Notes under the pieces: model-generated
What the model was told of the DNA's origin: nothing
What the model saw: the letters and a program-made list of their open reading frames with translations, nothing else
The model's database searches: none
NCBI RefSeq assembly: GCF_008831285.2
Contig: NC_045150.1
Span: 14,305,868-14,369,867 of the forward strand
DNA: 64,000 nt
Reading direction: 5' to 3'
Source of the DNA: Nymphaea colorata
Taxonomy: Eukaryota > Streptophyta > Magnoliopsida > Nymphaeales > Nymphaeaceae
Shown here: positions 47,367 to 58,991 of the stretch, in pieces
Layout of the letters: the number at the start of each line of letters is the position of its first letter
Numbering within the stretch: position 1 is the first letter of the stretch
Made by a program: the position numbers and the translations under genes

Positions 47367-47830
47367 CGAATTTCAATGATGTACCATTAAGAGGGAAAGG
47401 AGCGTGCATGGAAGGGCCAAACTACAAAACATCCAACTGCAACAGGTTTAAATTTATGCTCTAATTTGAAATCACATACCTATAGCAAAAATAGAGCTGA
47501 TGGGTGAACTTTGACTCAGGAAGGTGATTGATGCTTGGTATTATAACTCATTCGGGGTGGCAAAAGTCCCCGAGTCAAATGGGCCCAGTACGCTGATGAG
47601 CTCGCCCAGGACATAGTGGGGCATGGAAGCCACACCAAGTCGACCGCAGCAGGCTAGCACCATTGTGCACAATGCGACCTACTGCGGGGTGGGGCTGGGA
47701 GCGGCTAGGGGTGGGTCATCGACGAGCCGATTGGCAATCTATAAGGCGTGTTCAGAGGAGGGATGTTTTGGGGTGGACCCGCTCAAGGGGATAGTCGATG
47801 CGGTCAGGGACGGGGTGCACATCACCTTTT

Positions 47831-48538
47831 TATAATGTATTTTTTGTTTCTCTTGCAATCTCTCGACCTCGATCATCTTTGCCCAACTCCCTCTCTCGCT
47901 AATATTTCCCAATCGCTTCCACCATTCTTGAGTCTCATGTTCACTGATCATTGGATGCTGTAGCGGAAGACCTGGGAGATCGATCGGCATCATCACCTCG
48001 TTGTGAGCAACGGAAAGCCATCACTCAAATGAGGGTTTCACATAACCCATGGAACAAATGAGCGAGGGTTTGGACAACTATCTCTCTCTCTCTATAATGT
48101 ATTTTCTGTTTCTCTTGCAATCTCTCGACCTCGATCATCTTTGTGCAACTCCCTCTCTTGCTCAATCTTTTGATATTTCCCAATCTCTTCCACCATTCTT
48201 GAGTCTCGTGGTCGCTGATCATTGGATGCTGTAGCGGAAGACCTGGGAGATCGATCGGCATCATCACCTCGTTGTGAGCAACGGAAAGCCATCACTCGAA
48301 TGAGGGTTTCACAAAACCTACGGAACAAACCATCGAGGTTTGGACAACTATATCTCTCTCTTTATAATGTATTTTCCGTTTCTCTTGCAATCCCTCGACC
48401 TCGATCATCTTTGCGCAACTCCCTCTCTCGCTCGATCTTTTGATATTTCCCAATCGTTTCCACCATTCTTGAGTCTCATGTTCGCTTATCATTGGACGTT
48501 GTAGCGGAAGACCTAAGAAGATCGATCGGCATCATCAC
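47831..48538. repeat. Tandem repeat, ~265-bp unit, about 2.7 copies
   Basis: Units begin TATAATGTATTTT at 47831, 48093 and 48363 (periods 262 and 270). Each runs through CTCGACCTCGATCATCTTTG, TCTTGAGTCTCATG, GATCGATCGGCATCATCAC and, in the first two, GAGCAACGGAAAGCCATCAC. The third stops at 48538. The parallel frames on both strands repeat with the same period and are not genes. Confidence 0.9.
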
Positions 48539-48589
48539 TATTAGGGATTAGATTCCACCTCAGACAGAAACGCCTTATGATAAGCTTTT

Positions 48590-50405
48590 TTATAACATTG
48601 TGTATAATACGTACATATGTGATACTTATATACATGTACATATGGATACATATTATATTATACATGCAATATGTATATAAGACATATATGCATGTATATG
48701 TATAATTTGTACATATGTAATGCTAATAGATGTTATATATATTATAAGTATTTTTAGATGTACACATTTATATATGTATATACACATATATATGTGTATA
48801 ATGTTATACAATAAGAATATATGTACACATATATACATTTGTATATATTATAGGTACATACAATATGTATACACTTATGAATATGTACTACAATATGTAT
48901 ATAAAATATATGTATGTTATGTGTATATTATATATGTAATACATTGTACCAATGTACATATAGTATGTTACAGTAAAAATATATTATATGTACAGGTACA
49001 TATATAATATATGTATATATGTTATTTATAGTAATACGTTATATGTATATATTATATATACGTACATATGAGTACATACAATATATATATAAAATATATG
49101 TATGTTATGTGTATATGTAATACATTGTAACAATTTACATATAGTATGTTACAATAAAATACATTATATGTATACGTACATATATATAATATATGTATAT
49201 ATGTTATGTATAGTAATACGTTATATATACATCTGTACACACACACATATATATGTACGCATAGACGTATACATTATATATACGTATATAATAGGTATAA
49301 TTTCAGCATATAGGTACCTATACATATATATGTACGTTTGTATATATATACGTTAATACATATGTGTATGTATGTATGTAATACATATGTGTATGTATGT
49401 ATGTAAAACATATATGCAAACATATGGACGTACACGTTTATACTATATATATGTGCATATTAATATTATTTTATACATATATCTATGTATGTACATACAT
49501 ACATATTATATGTGCATACATGTGCATATAATATACAAATATGTACTCATAATGTATGTATGCACATAATATACAAATATGTACTTATAATGTATGTACA
49601 TATAACATATATGCATATATTTATATACATATATATGTATTTACGTAATACGTACATATACATCTAACATATATATGTACATATTTGTATTATATGTGTA
49701 CATACATATGTACATTAGTGTGAATGTATATATATATATTACATACATATATTAATATCCATATATAAAAATGTACAATGTCTACTACCATACATATGTT
49801 ATGTATGCATTATACATATTATATATATTATATTATACATGTGTATATGCATATTACACAACACTATATGTACATATATATATATATATATATACATAAT
49901 ATATACATTTGTACGTGTGTACATTAGCATATATGTATATATATTATATGTATGTATAAATATTTATATACAGATATATAGCATATATGTATGTATATTA
50001 TATATATGTATAATGTACAAAATTTATAAATATCGAAGTGTATGTGCACTATGGAAAGATTATGTTGTTTGTAGGCCTTGAGTCTTAAAGTTCATAGATC
50101 TCAAATCAAATCTCATCCCCTCTAATTTGAGATCAATGATATGTAGATATATATTACATACATGTATTAATATCTATATATATATGTTGTTATGTATGCA
50201 TTGTACTTTATATATATATTATATTATACATGTGTATACGCATATTACACAACACTATATATATATACATTTGTACGTATATACATTAGCATATATGTAT
50301 ATATATTATACATATGTATAAATATTTATATATAGATATATAGCATATATGTATCTATATTATATATATGTATAATGTAGAAACTTTATAAATATATATG
50401 TGTTT
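48590..50405. repeat. 1.8-kb TA/TATG/TACA-rich low-complexity block with higher-order duplications
   Basis: Almost entirely TATATG, TACATA and GTATAC words. Two larger repeats are superimposed: about 48888-49068 recurs at 49078-49240, and 49797-50145 recurs at 50188-50500. The second includes a non-simple tail (AAAGATTATGTTGTTTGTAGG and AAAGTTCATAGATCTCA). Tyr/Ile/Cys-rich frames here are artefacts of composition. Confidence 0.88.
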
Positions 50406-50526
50406 GTGCACTATGCAAAGATTATGTTGTTTGTAGGGCTTGCGTCTTAAAGTTCATAGATCTCAGATCAAATCTCATCCCTTCTAACTTGAGATTAATG
50501 TATTTAAAAGATAGTGGTGATCATAA

Positions 50527-50899
50527 GGGGGTGTTTGATGGCACTTCAAACTGGACTTGGAATGAAAACTCTAGTTCTAGTTTGATTTTTAATTTGATAG
50601 TCTAGAGTTTTGAGTCTAATTTTGAAAATGATGCTTTTGACCAAATCACAATTTAAAGTTTAAAATTGATGAAATAAAACTATGATGACATGTGCTCTTA
50701 GAAAAACGAATAAATTATAAATTTAAGGAATCATAATTCCACCCCTCAGAATAGAATCACGATTCCTAAATTTTGATTCAAGAATGAAACTATAATCTTT
50801 AAACATAAAATCTTTGATTGAGGATTCAATTCCCATTTCCTCGAAAAAAGAAAATTTTATTTACGTAATTATGCAATTCAGGCCTTCTCAAACAACCCA
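50527..50899. mobile_element. Tourist/PIF-Harbinger-type MITE (373 bp)
   Basis: Ends GGGGGTGTTTGA and TCAAACAACCCA form a terminal inverted repeat with two mismatches. Both flanks are TAA (50524-50526 and 50900-50902), the 3-bp duplication of PIF/Harbinger elements. The interior is AT-rich with no ORF. Confidence 0.65.
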
Positions 50900-51515
50900 T
50901 AAACATCATTTCAAATTTTCTATTTGTCAAAACAGTAGATTTAAGCTAAATCCTCTGTTAAACCAGATACAATCAAGAGAGATCCAAAAACTGACCACCA
51001 TCTAGACACATCTCTCTTAAAACATGGTCCCCCTTGATTGGAAGGGTCATTTCCTGGATCCCATCCTTCTTATGAGATAAACAACTCATAAGTTTGATCT
51101 ATATCAAACGCAAACAGAGAACCTTTCTATGGTTTTACCACACTAGACCCACTAAGGAAACATTTTGAGTCCACTGGACCACAACAGATGGAAAAGGAAA
51201 GTGAAGAAATGGGTTAACCATATCCAAGTGCACGCATCATATGACGATTTTTGTGTGTTTTTTTTTTGTTGTATTTTTTTGTCACATTTCCATGTTAAAT
51301 TCAACCTTGCTCGCCCTATCCATACTGTAATATTGGATTGGGGCTCGTCATTGTATTTGACCCTTCTGTTTTTTTTCTTTTTGTTTCTCTCCTTTTGTCG
51401 TTTCAGGAAGACAGGAAAGAGGAAGAGCGACTGACATCCACTCAGAGAGGAGCAAAGTGGGGGATAAGGAATAGGAGAAAGGGGAGAGAGGGAAACATGA
51501 TCAGAGAAGGGAGCC

Positions 51516-52020
51516 ATGGTTTCCACCAGATGCAGCTCTTCATCGGTGAAGCTTTCTATGCCATCGCCGGTGCCAAGAAGCAAGCATCTCAAGGTATTCA
51601 GATGAAGTAAACCTTGCCCAAATCTTATTTGTTATTGTTTACCTATTCTTGGGTTTGTTGTCGACTCCAACATCTCATTTATGTGTTTTGTGGTTTTCTT
51701 AGGGGTTGTTTTATTCAGGGCTTGATTTTGGGGAATCAGGCGGAGAACTTGTTTTTCTTTGGGGGTTGATTTGGTGGAATCAGGCGGAGAAATCTCATCC
51801 AAAAGGGGTGCCGGCCGCACCAAGGGGCGATGTGCCCAACTCAAAGGAATTGGTGCCATCATCTTCACGATACCAGCTCCCCTCTGACCCGACGACCAGT
51901 TCTATGGAAGATCCGGCACCAGCTGAAACCCCAGCTTCCATTCCAGATGCGGTCGTCGACAAACCGGTAACGGTGCCACCTCCTTCACCCGGTATATATC
52001 CCGAGTTCTACTTGTGCCAT
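51516..52020 (+). CDS. Possible gene of unknown function (Ser/Pro-rich, weak exon model)
   Basis: An ATG at 51516 in good context (GCCATGG) opens 26 codons (MVSTRCSSSSVKLSMPSPVP, RSKHLK) ending AAG|GTATTC, a phase-0 donor. A second open stretch, about 51780-52000, reads AEKSHPKGVPAAPRGDVPNS, then PSSSRYQLPSDPTTSSMEDP and AETPASIPDAVVDKPVTVPP, and reaches a possible donor CCG|GTATAT. Codon composition looks coding-like (GC-richer than its surroundings), but there is no known domain and I cannot join the exons with certainty. A further short frame at 52088-52200 (MGSASEKLDTVPSTWNNSSM) might belong. It may equally be a decayed gene. Confidence 0.25.
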
Positions 52021-55000
52021 TTGGGAGAAGGATAAATGTGAAAACCGGCCTTCAGTAATCCTTTTTTCGTTTTGCTTATTGTGGGTTATGGGTTCTGCAT
52101 CGGAGAAATTGGATACAGTGCCATCAACATGGAATAATAGTTCGATGAAAAGGACGCCTAATTTGGAATCATCGACTGTATGGGGAAGACTTATATCATA
52201 GTATCTGCAGGTATTTTCCCCAATCCACTTCATGATTGCTGATCGAGTACCTTGTTTTGCTGCTTCTCTTGACTTCGGGTTTAGGTCATGTATTGGGAGA
52301 TTTTTAGTGCCACAATTTGGTCAGGTTTCAGTTGTAGGCATCAGGTGGATCGGTTGCATGTAGTTCTGATTTCATCAACTAACATGGACTGGAGGTCTCT
52401 TCAGGGATTTCTGTGTTTATAAAGTATGGTGCCTTCATTTCAATTAAGTTGTCATGCTTGTCAAGAACGTTAGTGTTGTATGTTGTTGCTGTGGATAGGA
52501 AATTTTGGAAGTCTATGTTTGTTTCAGGTGAAACAGTTTCCTCAGTTGTTAGCTTAATCATTTTTTTTCTCTGACCTGGATTCAAGAGTTTTGAGATTCA
52601 CCTCATTGCTTGGTCATGTTTCCCAGGGTAGAAGCTAAACTCTAGGGTTATCATTTGTAGTCAACGAATGAAAATCAGTTCTCTAAGTGGTGTAGCTTGG
52701 TTCAGGCGTTTCATAGATATCTCAAACAGGAAGCAAGTCAACGTATCATGCAAAGGGCAGCATAAGGTCATGGTAAGAAGTAGGTAGATGACATAAATAA
52801 AGTCAAGTCCATGACACCTCCATGTATGACGACATTGTGTTTGGATGTTTTCTGCTAATGCTTTATTAGTTTGTGGTCAAGAACATATTTTGCAAAGTCC
52901 TCATGTAACCAGGGCACAAGACTGATCAACTTTGCCGGATAGTTGTACATTTAGAGTCTAACAGAGTCCAATCCTATAGTTGTCATTATCATGCACTTGA
53001 TGATTTTACACAATCCACCACATAGGATTGATTTATCCCGGGCTTTCTTTGGGGAAAGATAAGAGCTTAACCTAAACCATTTGTAAAACTTTCAATCAGT
53101 TGAGGACTCAAAACATTTATGGAAAATCATCACTATTAAACCAACCTTTCATATAGAAGTCCCTAGGAGAGTTGGTGCAATTCATTTTTCTACCCAACCA
53201 ACCTATGCTATTTTGCATTCACCCACTTCTTTAAAGTAGAATTCCTTCCTCTTGGTGATATACCATTTGATGTTAAGAATTTTTGTGAAAGTGATAATTT
53301 TCGGTTTTGCTTAAAAACATTTTAAAAGTGTCTTCTCACACAATGATGTGGCTTTTCTTTAGTCTTAGTACCTCCTTGAGCAGAAGGATAAAATTTCAAA
53401 TTTTTGTTGTCAAACAATGGAAGAGGAAAATTGAAAAGATCTTGAATATGAGCAGTAAGGAAAGGTCATGTGAAGTTGAGAAAGTTGAGACTAGGAAATG
53501 CTATTGACTCTGGTAATCAAGCATTTATAAGGATTGAGCAGGAAGATATCTTGAGAGAGAAGCCAAAATGCTTTGTAAGATCTTGGTAAGTAGCAAAATG
53601 AGAGTTGAGAGATTGGCTCGGGGCTTGTATAGTCATTCCTTTGGGTCAGTAATCAAGAGTACCGGGTAGGCATATAGGTGATTTATGCCTATACCGCGAT
53701 GATAACGACTTATGAACCTTTGGCTCATCGAAAACCCGCAAGATGAAGTAGATTGGATACATGACAAAGTTACACATGACCACCAAAGTGGTGGAGCTTC
53801 ATAGTAGCTTTTGGGGTGGTGAGGTATTCCCTCAAAGGTGAAGGTCGGCCTAAAAAAAAAATCAAGAAAAAAAAATTAAAGGCAAACGCTGAATGGAAGA
53901 GAAAGAAATAAAAAAAGAGGAAAACAAAGTAAAAGGTGTTTGCCAAGAAAGGCATGAAGGCTGAACTCGCACGAATTGAATGTGAAAATCTTTGGTAGAA
54001 GTGCGGTCCTATGGTCAACACGAGCACTCATGCTTATTAGTTAAATTGATCATTTTTTAACTATTTCAAACTAAAACTTGACATCTCTAGTCATAGGAGG
54101 AACTAACCAGTCTCCTTCGGTCTTGAACTATGTTTGTCATTTCATTCCCAATCCCCTTTGGCCTTGAAAGATGTTGGCCATTCCATTACCAAACCATTAG
54201 TCCATTCATGGAATAGATGAAACTCCTCGAACCTAGTCATCTCATGTTGAGTGTGATGAATTTAATTTCTTTGTCTCAAGAGATGCATATCATTTTGGAT
54301 AAGTGATTAAGCCTGGCCCATTATTCCATCTTAAACCGAGTGTCTTCAACATAATGCAGACTTAGGGTTGAGTCTGTCATGGATCACTTCTTATCTCTTT
54401 TCAAAAGGACCAATCAATTTTGTAGTCCATTTTGAACTATGACATTTTTGAATGGTTCTATTCATCGAAGTTGTGTGGGTTTTGGGTTTTATGTCCTCAG
54501 GTCCTGCATGGTTTTAGACGAGCATAATGCTCAGTTTCTCTTGTATCACGTTAGTGTCAGATTAGTTAAATAGATCCTTTAGTTAGCTATTGCACATGTC
54601 CAGTGGTTAAGGTCATTGGTTTGATTTGTATTCAGTAGGATCCTTTTTTGATCTAGTTTGATTATTTAGTTTTGTTGAGTTGGGCAATTGTTTTCTGCTT
54701 TAATGGTTTCCTGCATAGTGTCATGTTTAGTTTTACTTTCATTGTGACGCCCACCTGCTATTGCAGAAGCGATGAGATGAATAGGTCCCTGCTATTCTGG
54801 GGAACATGGCGAACGGCAACCAGACGACCTTGATGGTGACTGGGAGCAATGAAGACCAAGCAGTCCATGGCGATGGCGAGCAGAGGCGATCGTTGCTAAG
54901 AAAACACGTCAATGGAAAGTGAAGAACCCTTACTGAGCGGAGGCCTTAGCTGCAGCGAACTGAGCGAATGACGATGGCAATATGGCATCGGAGGATGGAA

Positions 55001-56515
55001 GAGGAAGATAGTGAAGAGAGAGAAAAAAAAAAGGAAAAATGACAAACCAATGAGGAAAAGTAAAACAATAAATATCGGTTTCTCATGCTAACGAGCCAAG
55101 TTGGATAAGCGAGCCTAAATAAACTCGAACTTGGCTCGATAACATAAGCTAAATGATCAAGTAAAGCCCGGCTCATTGAGTAGAAAAGCTAGCTTGAACT
55201 CGAGTTTGAGCCGAGCTTTAACGAACCGAGTTCAAGTTGCTTGGCTCATTGTTCACCCTTATTTAGAAGGATATAGAACCTTGAATTATTGTTACATGAA
55301 TCTGCCTCAATTTTTGGGTAGATTCATGGGATGCTTATAAAGCATCCCTACAGCCAAATAACCCCTAAAAGTTCCTTTAATTCATGTATCTCAACTTTTA
55401 ACTCAATCATGTAAATGACTAATTTCTCTATAACTTCACATTTTCTTGAGTTTTTTTTGTAGTTTAGAGGCATAACTTAGGTTGACCAACATATGCATGT
55501 TGATACATCCCCCTTTCTAGAAGCAACTGATCATGTATCAAAATCATTCCAAGAAACGTGCTTAAGAATCAAAACGCAACTAGAAAATTCTACCAGGCAT
55601 AAATTCCAGCTTAATTCCCCATTTAATTATTTTCAAGAAATTGTACCTTGCTTTAGGTCAACAAGATGTATAATCTCGAATTAATACAAAACAAAGTGAT
55701 GCATAGACTCGAAGAAATTAGATGCACCACAAATGGTAAATATCAAACATTTGAGCGCGATTAGAAAGTGGAAGTATCAAGATTAATCTTGCTTGCTTTT
55801 TGCAATTGTATATAGGCAAGGGTCGAACCGCAGTTGAAATACGATTTTACATATTTTTTTATATTGGTTATTTTAAAATTTTTAAAATTTACATATAAAA
55901 TTTTGTTTTTTTTATATATTCTAAACAAGAACACGTAATAGAGAGTATTTTGATCAACACGTCAGATGGCCATTGCATGCATTGTTGTAAGCATATCGTT
56001 CGTATCGAAGTAAAACAGTCCGAGATACAGGATCCACAATAAGCAAAACAAAGGGGATGAAAGGGATTAGTTCAGTGGTCCCTCTGTATCCACTCTTTGC
56101 AGAGAGCGTGTTCCAACTCCACATATGGTTCCACGGGCCCAAAGGTGCCGTGTTTGACTACAATTCCCTTTTTCTTTGTTCATCCGTACCGACAAAACCT
56201 TTTGCGCAAGTCAGAGAGTTGTTCCGTGAGCAACAAAAAAAACTGTGGGGAACCGCCCTTCCCAATTCAAACAACCCTCTTTCGGTATTCAACGCAGATC
56301 AGTGTACCGAATCGGTCACAAACAGTACAAAACGGAGTCTATCAAGTACAGAACTCCTTCGTCGGACGATACTGATTCCACGTAGCTCAGAACGTCCTTT
56401 TATTATCTAGACAAGTCCCGGAAACCATCCCCTGCTCTAAATTGAACAGACCCGTTGAACGAGGTAGATCTCTCTATTGGCCTCTATAATATGCAATCTC
56501 TCTCTCTCTCTATCT

Positions 56516-56518
<3 letters not shown>
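52021..56518. other. Intergenic; no supported gene; MITE-like repeat at 55080-55262
   Basis: No known domain was found in 4.5 kb. 55080-55262 carries GAGCCAAGTTGGATAAGCGAG, AACTCGAGTTTGAGCC and ends GGCTCATTGTTCACCCTTA, resembling the dispersed GAGC-rich family at 1-136 and 2226-2400. 55290-55370 (GATTCATGGGATGCTT) resembles 3041-3115. Frames at 53307, 53770 (minus) and 56057 have no domain. Confidence 0.5.
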
Positions 56519-56592
<74 letters not shown>

Positions 56593-56649
56593 CATATATA
56601 CATATATACATATATATATATACATATATACATATATATATATATATAG
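56519..56649. repeat. (TA)n / TATACATA microsatellite
   Basis: About 56 bp of pure TA followed by ~75 bp of TATACATA variants, preceded by (CT)n. Confidence 0.9.
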
Positions 56650-56777
56650 ACATATAATCAAAAGAAGTGAACACAGAATCTCAAATTGTGTCTAATTACT
56701 CAATTGAAGATGAAAAGTGAAAACAGACTCATCTTGTATACTCAAAACGCGAAAAATGTACACTTTGTTCATGTTCT

Positions 56778-57400
56778 TTACGGAAGACAAAAAGATAATA
56801 AGAAAAAGCAGTGGAAAAGGACACTAGTGTCATAACGTGAGGAGGTTAGCAGGCAGCAGGCCCGGAGCCCGTACCAAGAATCCAATCTGAGACTCGACCC
56901 GCTCGAGCTCACCACTGAGCCATCGACGTTGTCAGAGATGCAGCCATTGACGTCCACCCTGACGATGCCAGTGCTGACGATCTCCGAGCCGAGACACAGG
57001 CCATCGTTTCCAGTGAGCTTGAGCTTGGGGCCCAACCACTCCACCACCTCCTTCCAGAACGGCACCTGCCCGCTGAGCCGGTTGTAGCTGAAGTCGAGGT
57101 CGTGAATCAAGGGAAGCCCACCGAGTCCAGATGGTATGGCCCTAGTGAGCCTGTTGTGGTTTAGGGACAGGTAGGTCAGGTTGCACAGGCGAGCCACGGA
57201 AGCCGGGATAGTGCCGACGAGCCAAGTGTAGGCCAAGTCGATGCTAACCAACCCCGCCATATGGGTCCAAGCCCTTTAACTCCCGCGGTGATGCTGGAGT
57301 TTCAATAGATATGTTGTTGATGCCCAAATCGACATTAGTCGCCTTCGAGAGTTGGCTGAGCTCCGATGGAGTCAAAAGAAATTGAATGGAGGGGCACTTG
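56778..57400 (-). pseudogene. LRR protein remnant similar to PII-2 / receptor-like proteins
   Basis: The minus-strand frame from 57260 reads MAGLVSIDLAYTWLVGTIPA, then ASVARLCNLTYLSLNHNRL, IPSGLGGLPLIHDLDFSYNR and LSGQVPF, ending in a cap-like GNDGLCLG. Spacing and sequence resemble the last LRRs of plant PII-2-like and related extracellular LRR proteins. Upstream on the minus strand (57400-57250) another frame reads ELSQLSKATNVDLGINNISI and ends in a TAG, so the N-terminal part is out of frame or missing. The C-terminus becomes Ser/Leu-rich with a hydrophobic tail. No kinase is attached. Likely a pseudogene fragment; a short intact secreted LRR protein is less likely. Confidence 0.6.
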
Positions 57401-57421
57401 TTTAAGCAAACTCAAATCTGG

Positions 57422-57424
<3 letters not shown>

Positions 57425-57463
<39 letters not shown>
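57425..57463. repeat. (TA)n microsatellite
   Basis: About 39 bp of uninterrupted TA. Confidence 0.9.
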
Positions 57464-57466
<3 letters not shown>

Positions 57467-58038
57467 CATTAAATATTTAAGATTTCACACCAGCCACAAT
57501 GTGGCTACGCTACTGGTCCTGGCTGAGGCCAAGGACGATGAGCTAGGTGATCTTTTGAAATTTTCAAACTTAAAACCTAAGTCACCCGGACTCTTCTATT
57601 TTACTGCCACACCCGAGTCACATCGAGTTGGGTGCGCACCGGACATGGGCACGGCTCCAACTCATACCCGAGCCCAATTAGAAAGCCATATTACTAAATG
57701 ACTTATATAATATATGTTGTTGTGATATTTTAGTATGCAATACAATTATTCAAGTATGTTATGTACATTGATAACTTAATTATAATAACAATATATGCAT
57801 AATTATTCTGTTATATATATAGTAAATTAATAAAAATAATAATAATAAAATACCCTTACCACACCGCCGCACTTAAATTTTTTATAATGTGTCGCTCCGG
57901 CACCCACACCCACATCGGCAACCGCACCCACACCCCGCACTCAGGTGATAGAGATTAAAACCAAAGAAAGAAATTAGGTCAAATGGGGAGTTGGTAAGCG
58001 AACTTAAAAGAGTCATACTCGAGGTGTGGCTTGGTCTA
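57464..58038. other. Intergenic; no gene seen
   Basis: AT-rich. GC-rich words near 57600-57670 and 57890-57950 (CACACCCGAGTC, CACCCGCACTCAGG) resemble the ends of a small GC-ended MITE. No frame has a domain. Confidence 0.4.
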
Positions 58039-58174
58039 TCAAATTGAGTTCAAGCTGACCTTGTAATGCTAAACACAAGCTCAAGCCAAGCTGAACGAGC
58101 TTAATTTTGACTCGACTCCTATATAGCCCTACAAGTGGGTCAAGTGTGTGCTGAAGTGGTGTGAGGTTCCTGTA
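58039..58174. repeat. Dispersed repeat, copy 2 (pairs with 1-136)
   Basis: Same length as 1-136, with about nine mismatches, and its last ~57 bases identical. Homology ends at CCTGTA, exactly where the LINE-derived sequence begins. Confidence 0.85.
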
Positions 58175-58223
58175 GGTATACTATCAACTCCCTCAAATAA
58201 CATTCCTTGCGCTTCATCTGTAT

Positions 58224-58769
58224 CTAACACCCTACCCTGCGAAAATAAGCAGTGCACACTTCAAGAATCTTTCTACTCTGTACATATTCAGTGTTATCAT
58301 ACTCTATACTTCTAATCTTTCGTTTAGCTTGCCTAGACTTAGCCATCTCATGGGAAAAGGAGGTGTTCTTATCCCCCTCCGCAAGCCAATGAGTACACGA
58401 TCTTGGTTTCCACATTACCTCTTCCATGAGAAGGGCCTGACATAGTTGCTTCCTCACTCTGTGTTCCTCATCAATCGCACCTTCCACCCCTTGTTCCATA
58501 TGCTCCCTGCATTCCTCTAGCCGGCTTTGAAGGGTGGTGATGTTGTCACTAAAATTACCAAAAGAATGTCTGTTCCAATGTAGAAGAGCCTTATGCAGGT
58601 GATTAAGCTTAAGAAGGAGGCGCATCATTGGGCACCCCCGAGCCTCACGTCTCCAAGCTTCAAGCATCACCACCTTACCTTCCCTGTCCATCAACCAAGG
58701 CTTAAAGAATCTAAACGGCTTCTGACCCCATGTATCATCATTAATGTCCTTGGACTGATATAGAAGCAC
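58224..58769 (-). pseudogene. LINE ORF2 linker between endonuclease and reverse transcriptase
   Basis: The frame contains PFRFFKPWLM, a helical stretch (LHKALLHWNRHSFGNFSDNI, TTLQSRLEEC) and WLAEGDKNTSFSHEMAKSRQ with KRKIRSIE. These match the conserved segment of plant L1 ORF2 just upstream of the RT domain (WLxEGDxNTxFFHxxxxxR). It ends in a stop after CTAYFRRVGC, where RT should follow. 58790-58990 continues the same ORF2 in a degenerate form (RFTWSNHRQRQ, with stops). Confidence 0.85.
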
Positions 58770-58991
58770 ACTTTGGTCGGATGTGGCTGACGTCTGGACC
58801 TTAAGCCTGCCTTCTCAGTCATGGTTAACCATGCACCAATCCAGCTTGCACTACACTAAGTCTTGCCTTTGTCTATGGTTCGACCACGTAAACCTCTTGT
58901 TACTATCTTCAACCTCCTTTAACCTGCAAGCATAAACAAAGTGACTGAAAGATAGGCAGGAAGCAGGTAACGGAGCGGAACCCGAGTTATT

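Larger units (their letters stand above)
42519..47835 (+). pseudogene. S8 subtilase (subtilisin-like serine protease, SBT5-like) pseudogene, 3' truncated
   Basis: Exon 1 (42519-42599) encodes a signal peptide (MEEARLLLFFLVSASVLLHG). Exons near 42919-43046 and 43098-43199 give the I9 prodomain (HVVYMGS, HLKLLSSVIPWQES, VYKHCLRGFATMLTAKGADTL). An exon ending at 43433 gives VFPHPVLRPHTT, DFSKV and the catalytic-Asp motif MIDTG. Exon 47349-47445 gives GIWPESPNFNDVPLRGKG and SNCNR. The exon from 47520 gives WYYNS, the catalytic-His motif DIVGHGSHTKSTAAG, then GLGAARGGSSTSRLAIYKAC and DAVRDGV. Lesions: TGA replacing Trp before DFSKV, a frameshift on each side of the His motif, and damaged donors after exons 2 and 3. 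The Asn and Ser catalytic regions are missing. Such proteases act in the apoplast. Confidence 0.88.

Noticed and set aside
48653-50321. Many Tyr/Ile/Cys-rich frames
   Set aside because: They are a translation of TA/TACA low-complexity DNA on both strands, with no domain.
51152-51592. 146-codon minus-strand frame
   Set aside because: Its sequence reflects T-rich and GA-rich tracts, and it overlaps the candidate exon on the + strand.
53770-54027. Possible gypsy gag fragment
   Set aside because: Lys-rich stretch without a zinc knuckle or other retroelement motif in any frame.
56057-56410. 117-codon frame
   Set aside because: No recognisable domain, start context or splice sites; overlaps another frame of similar length.
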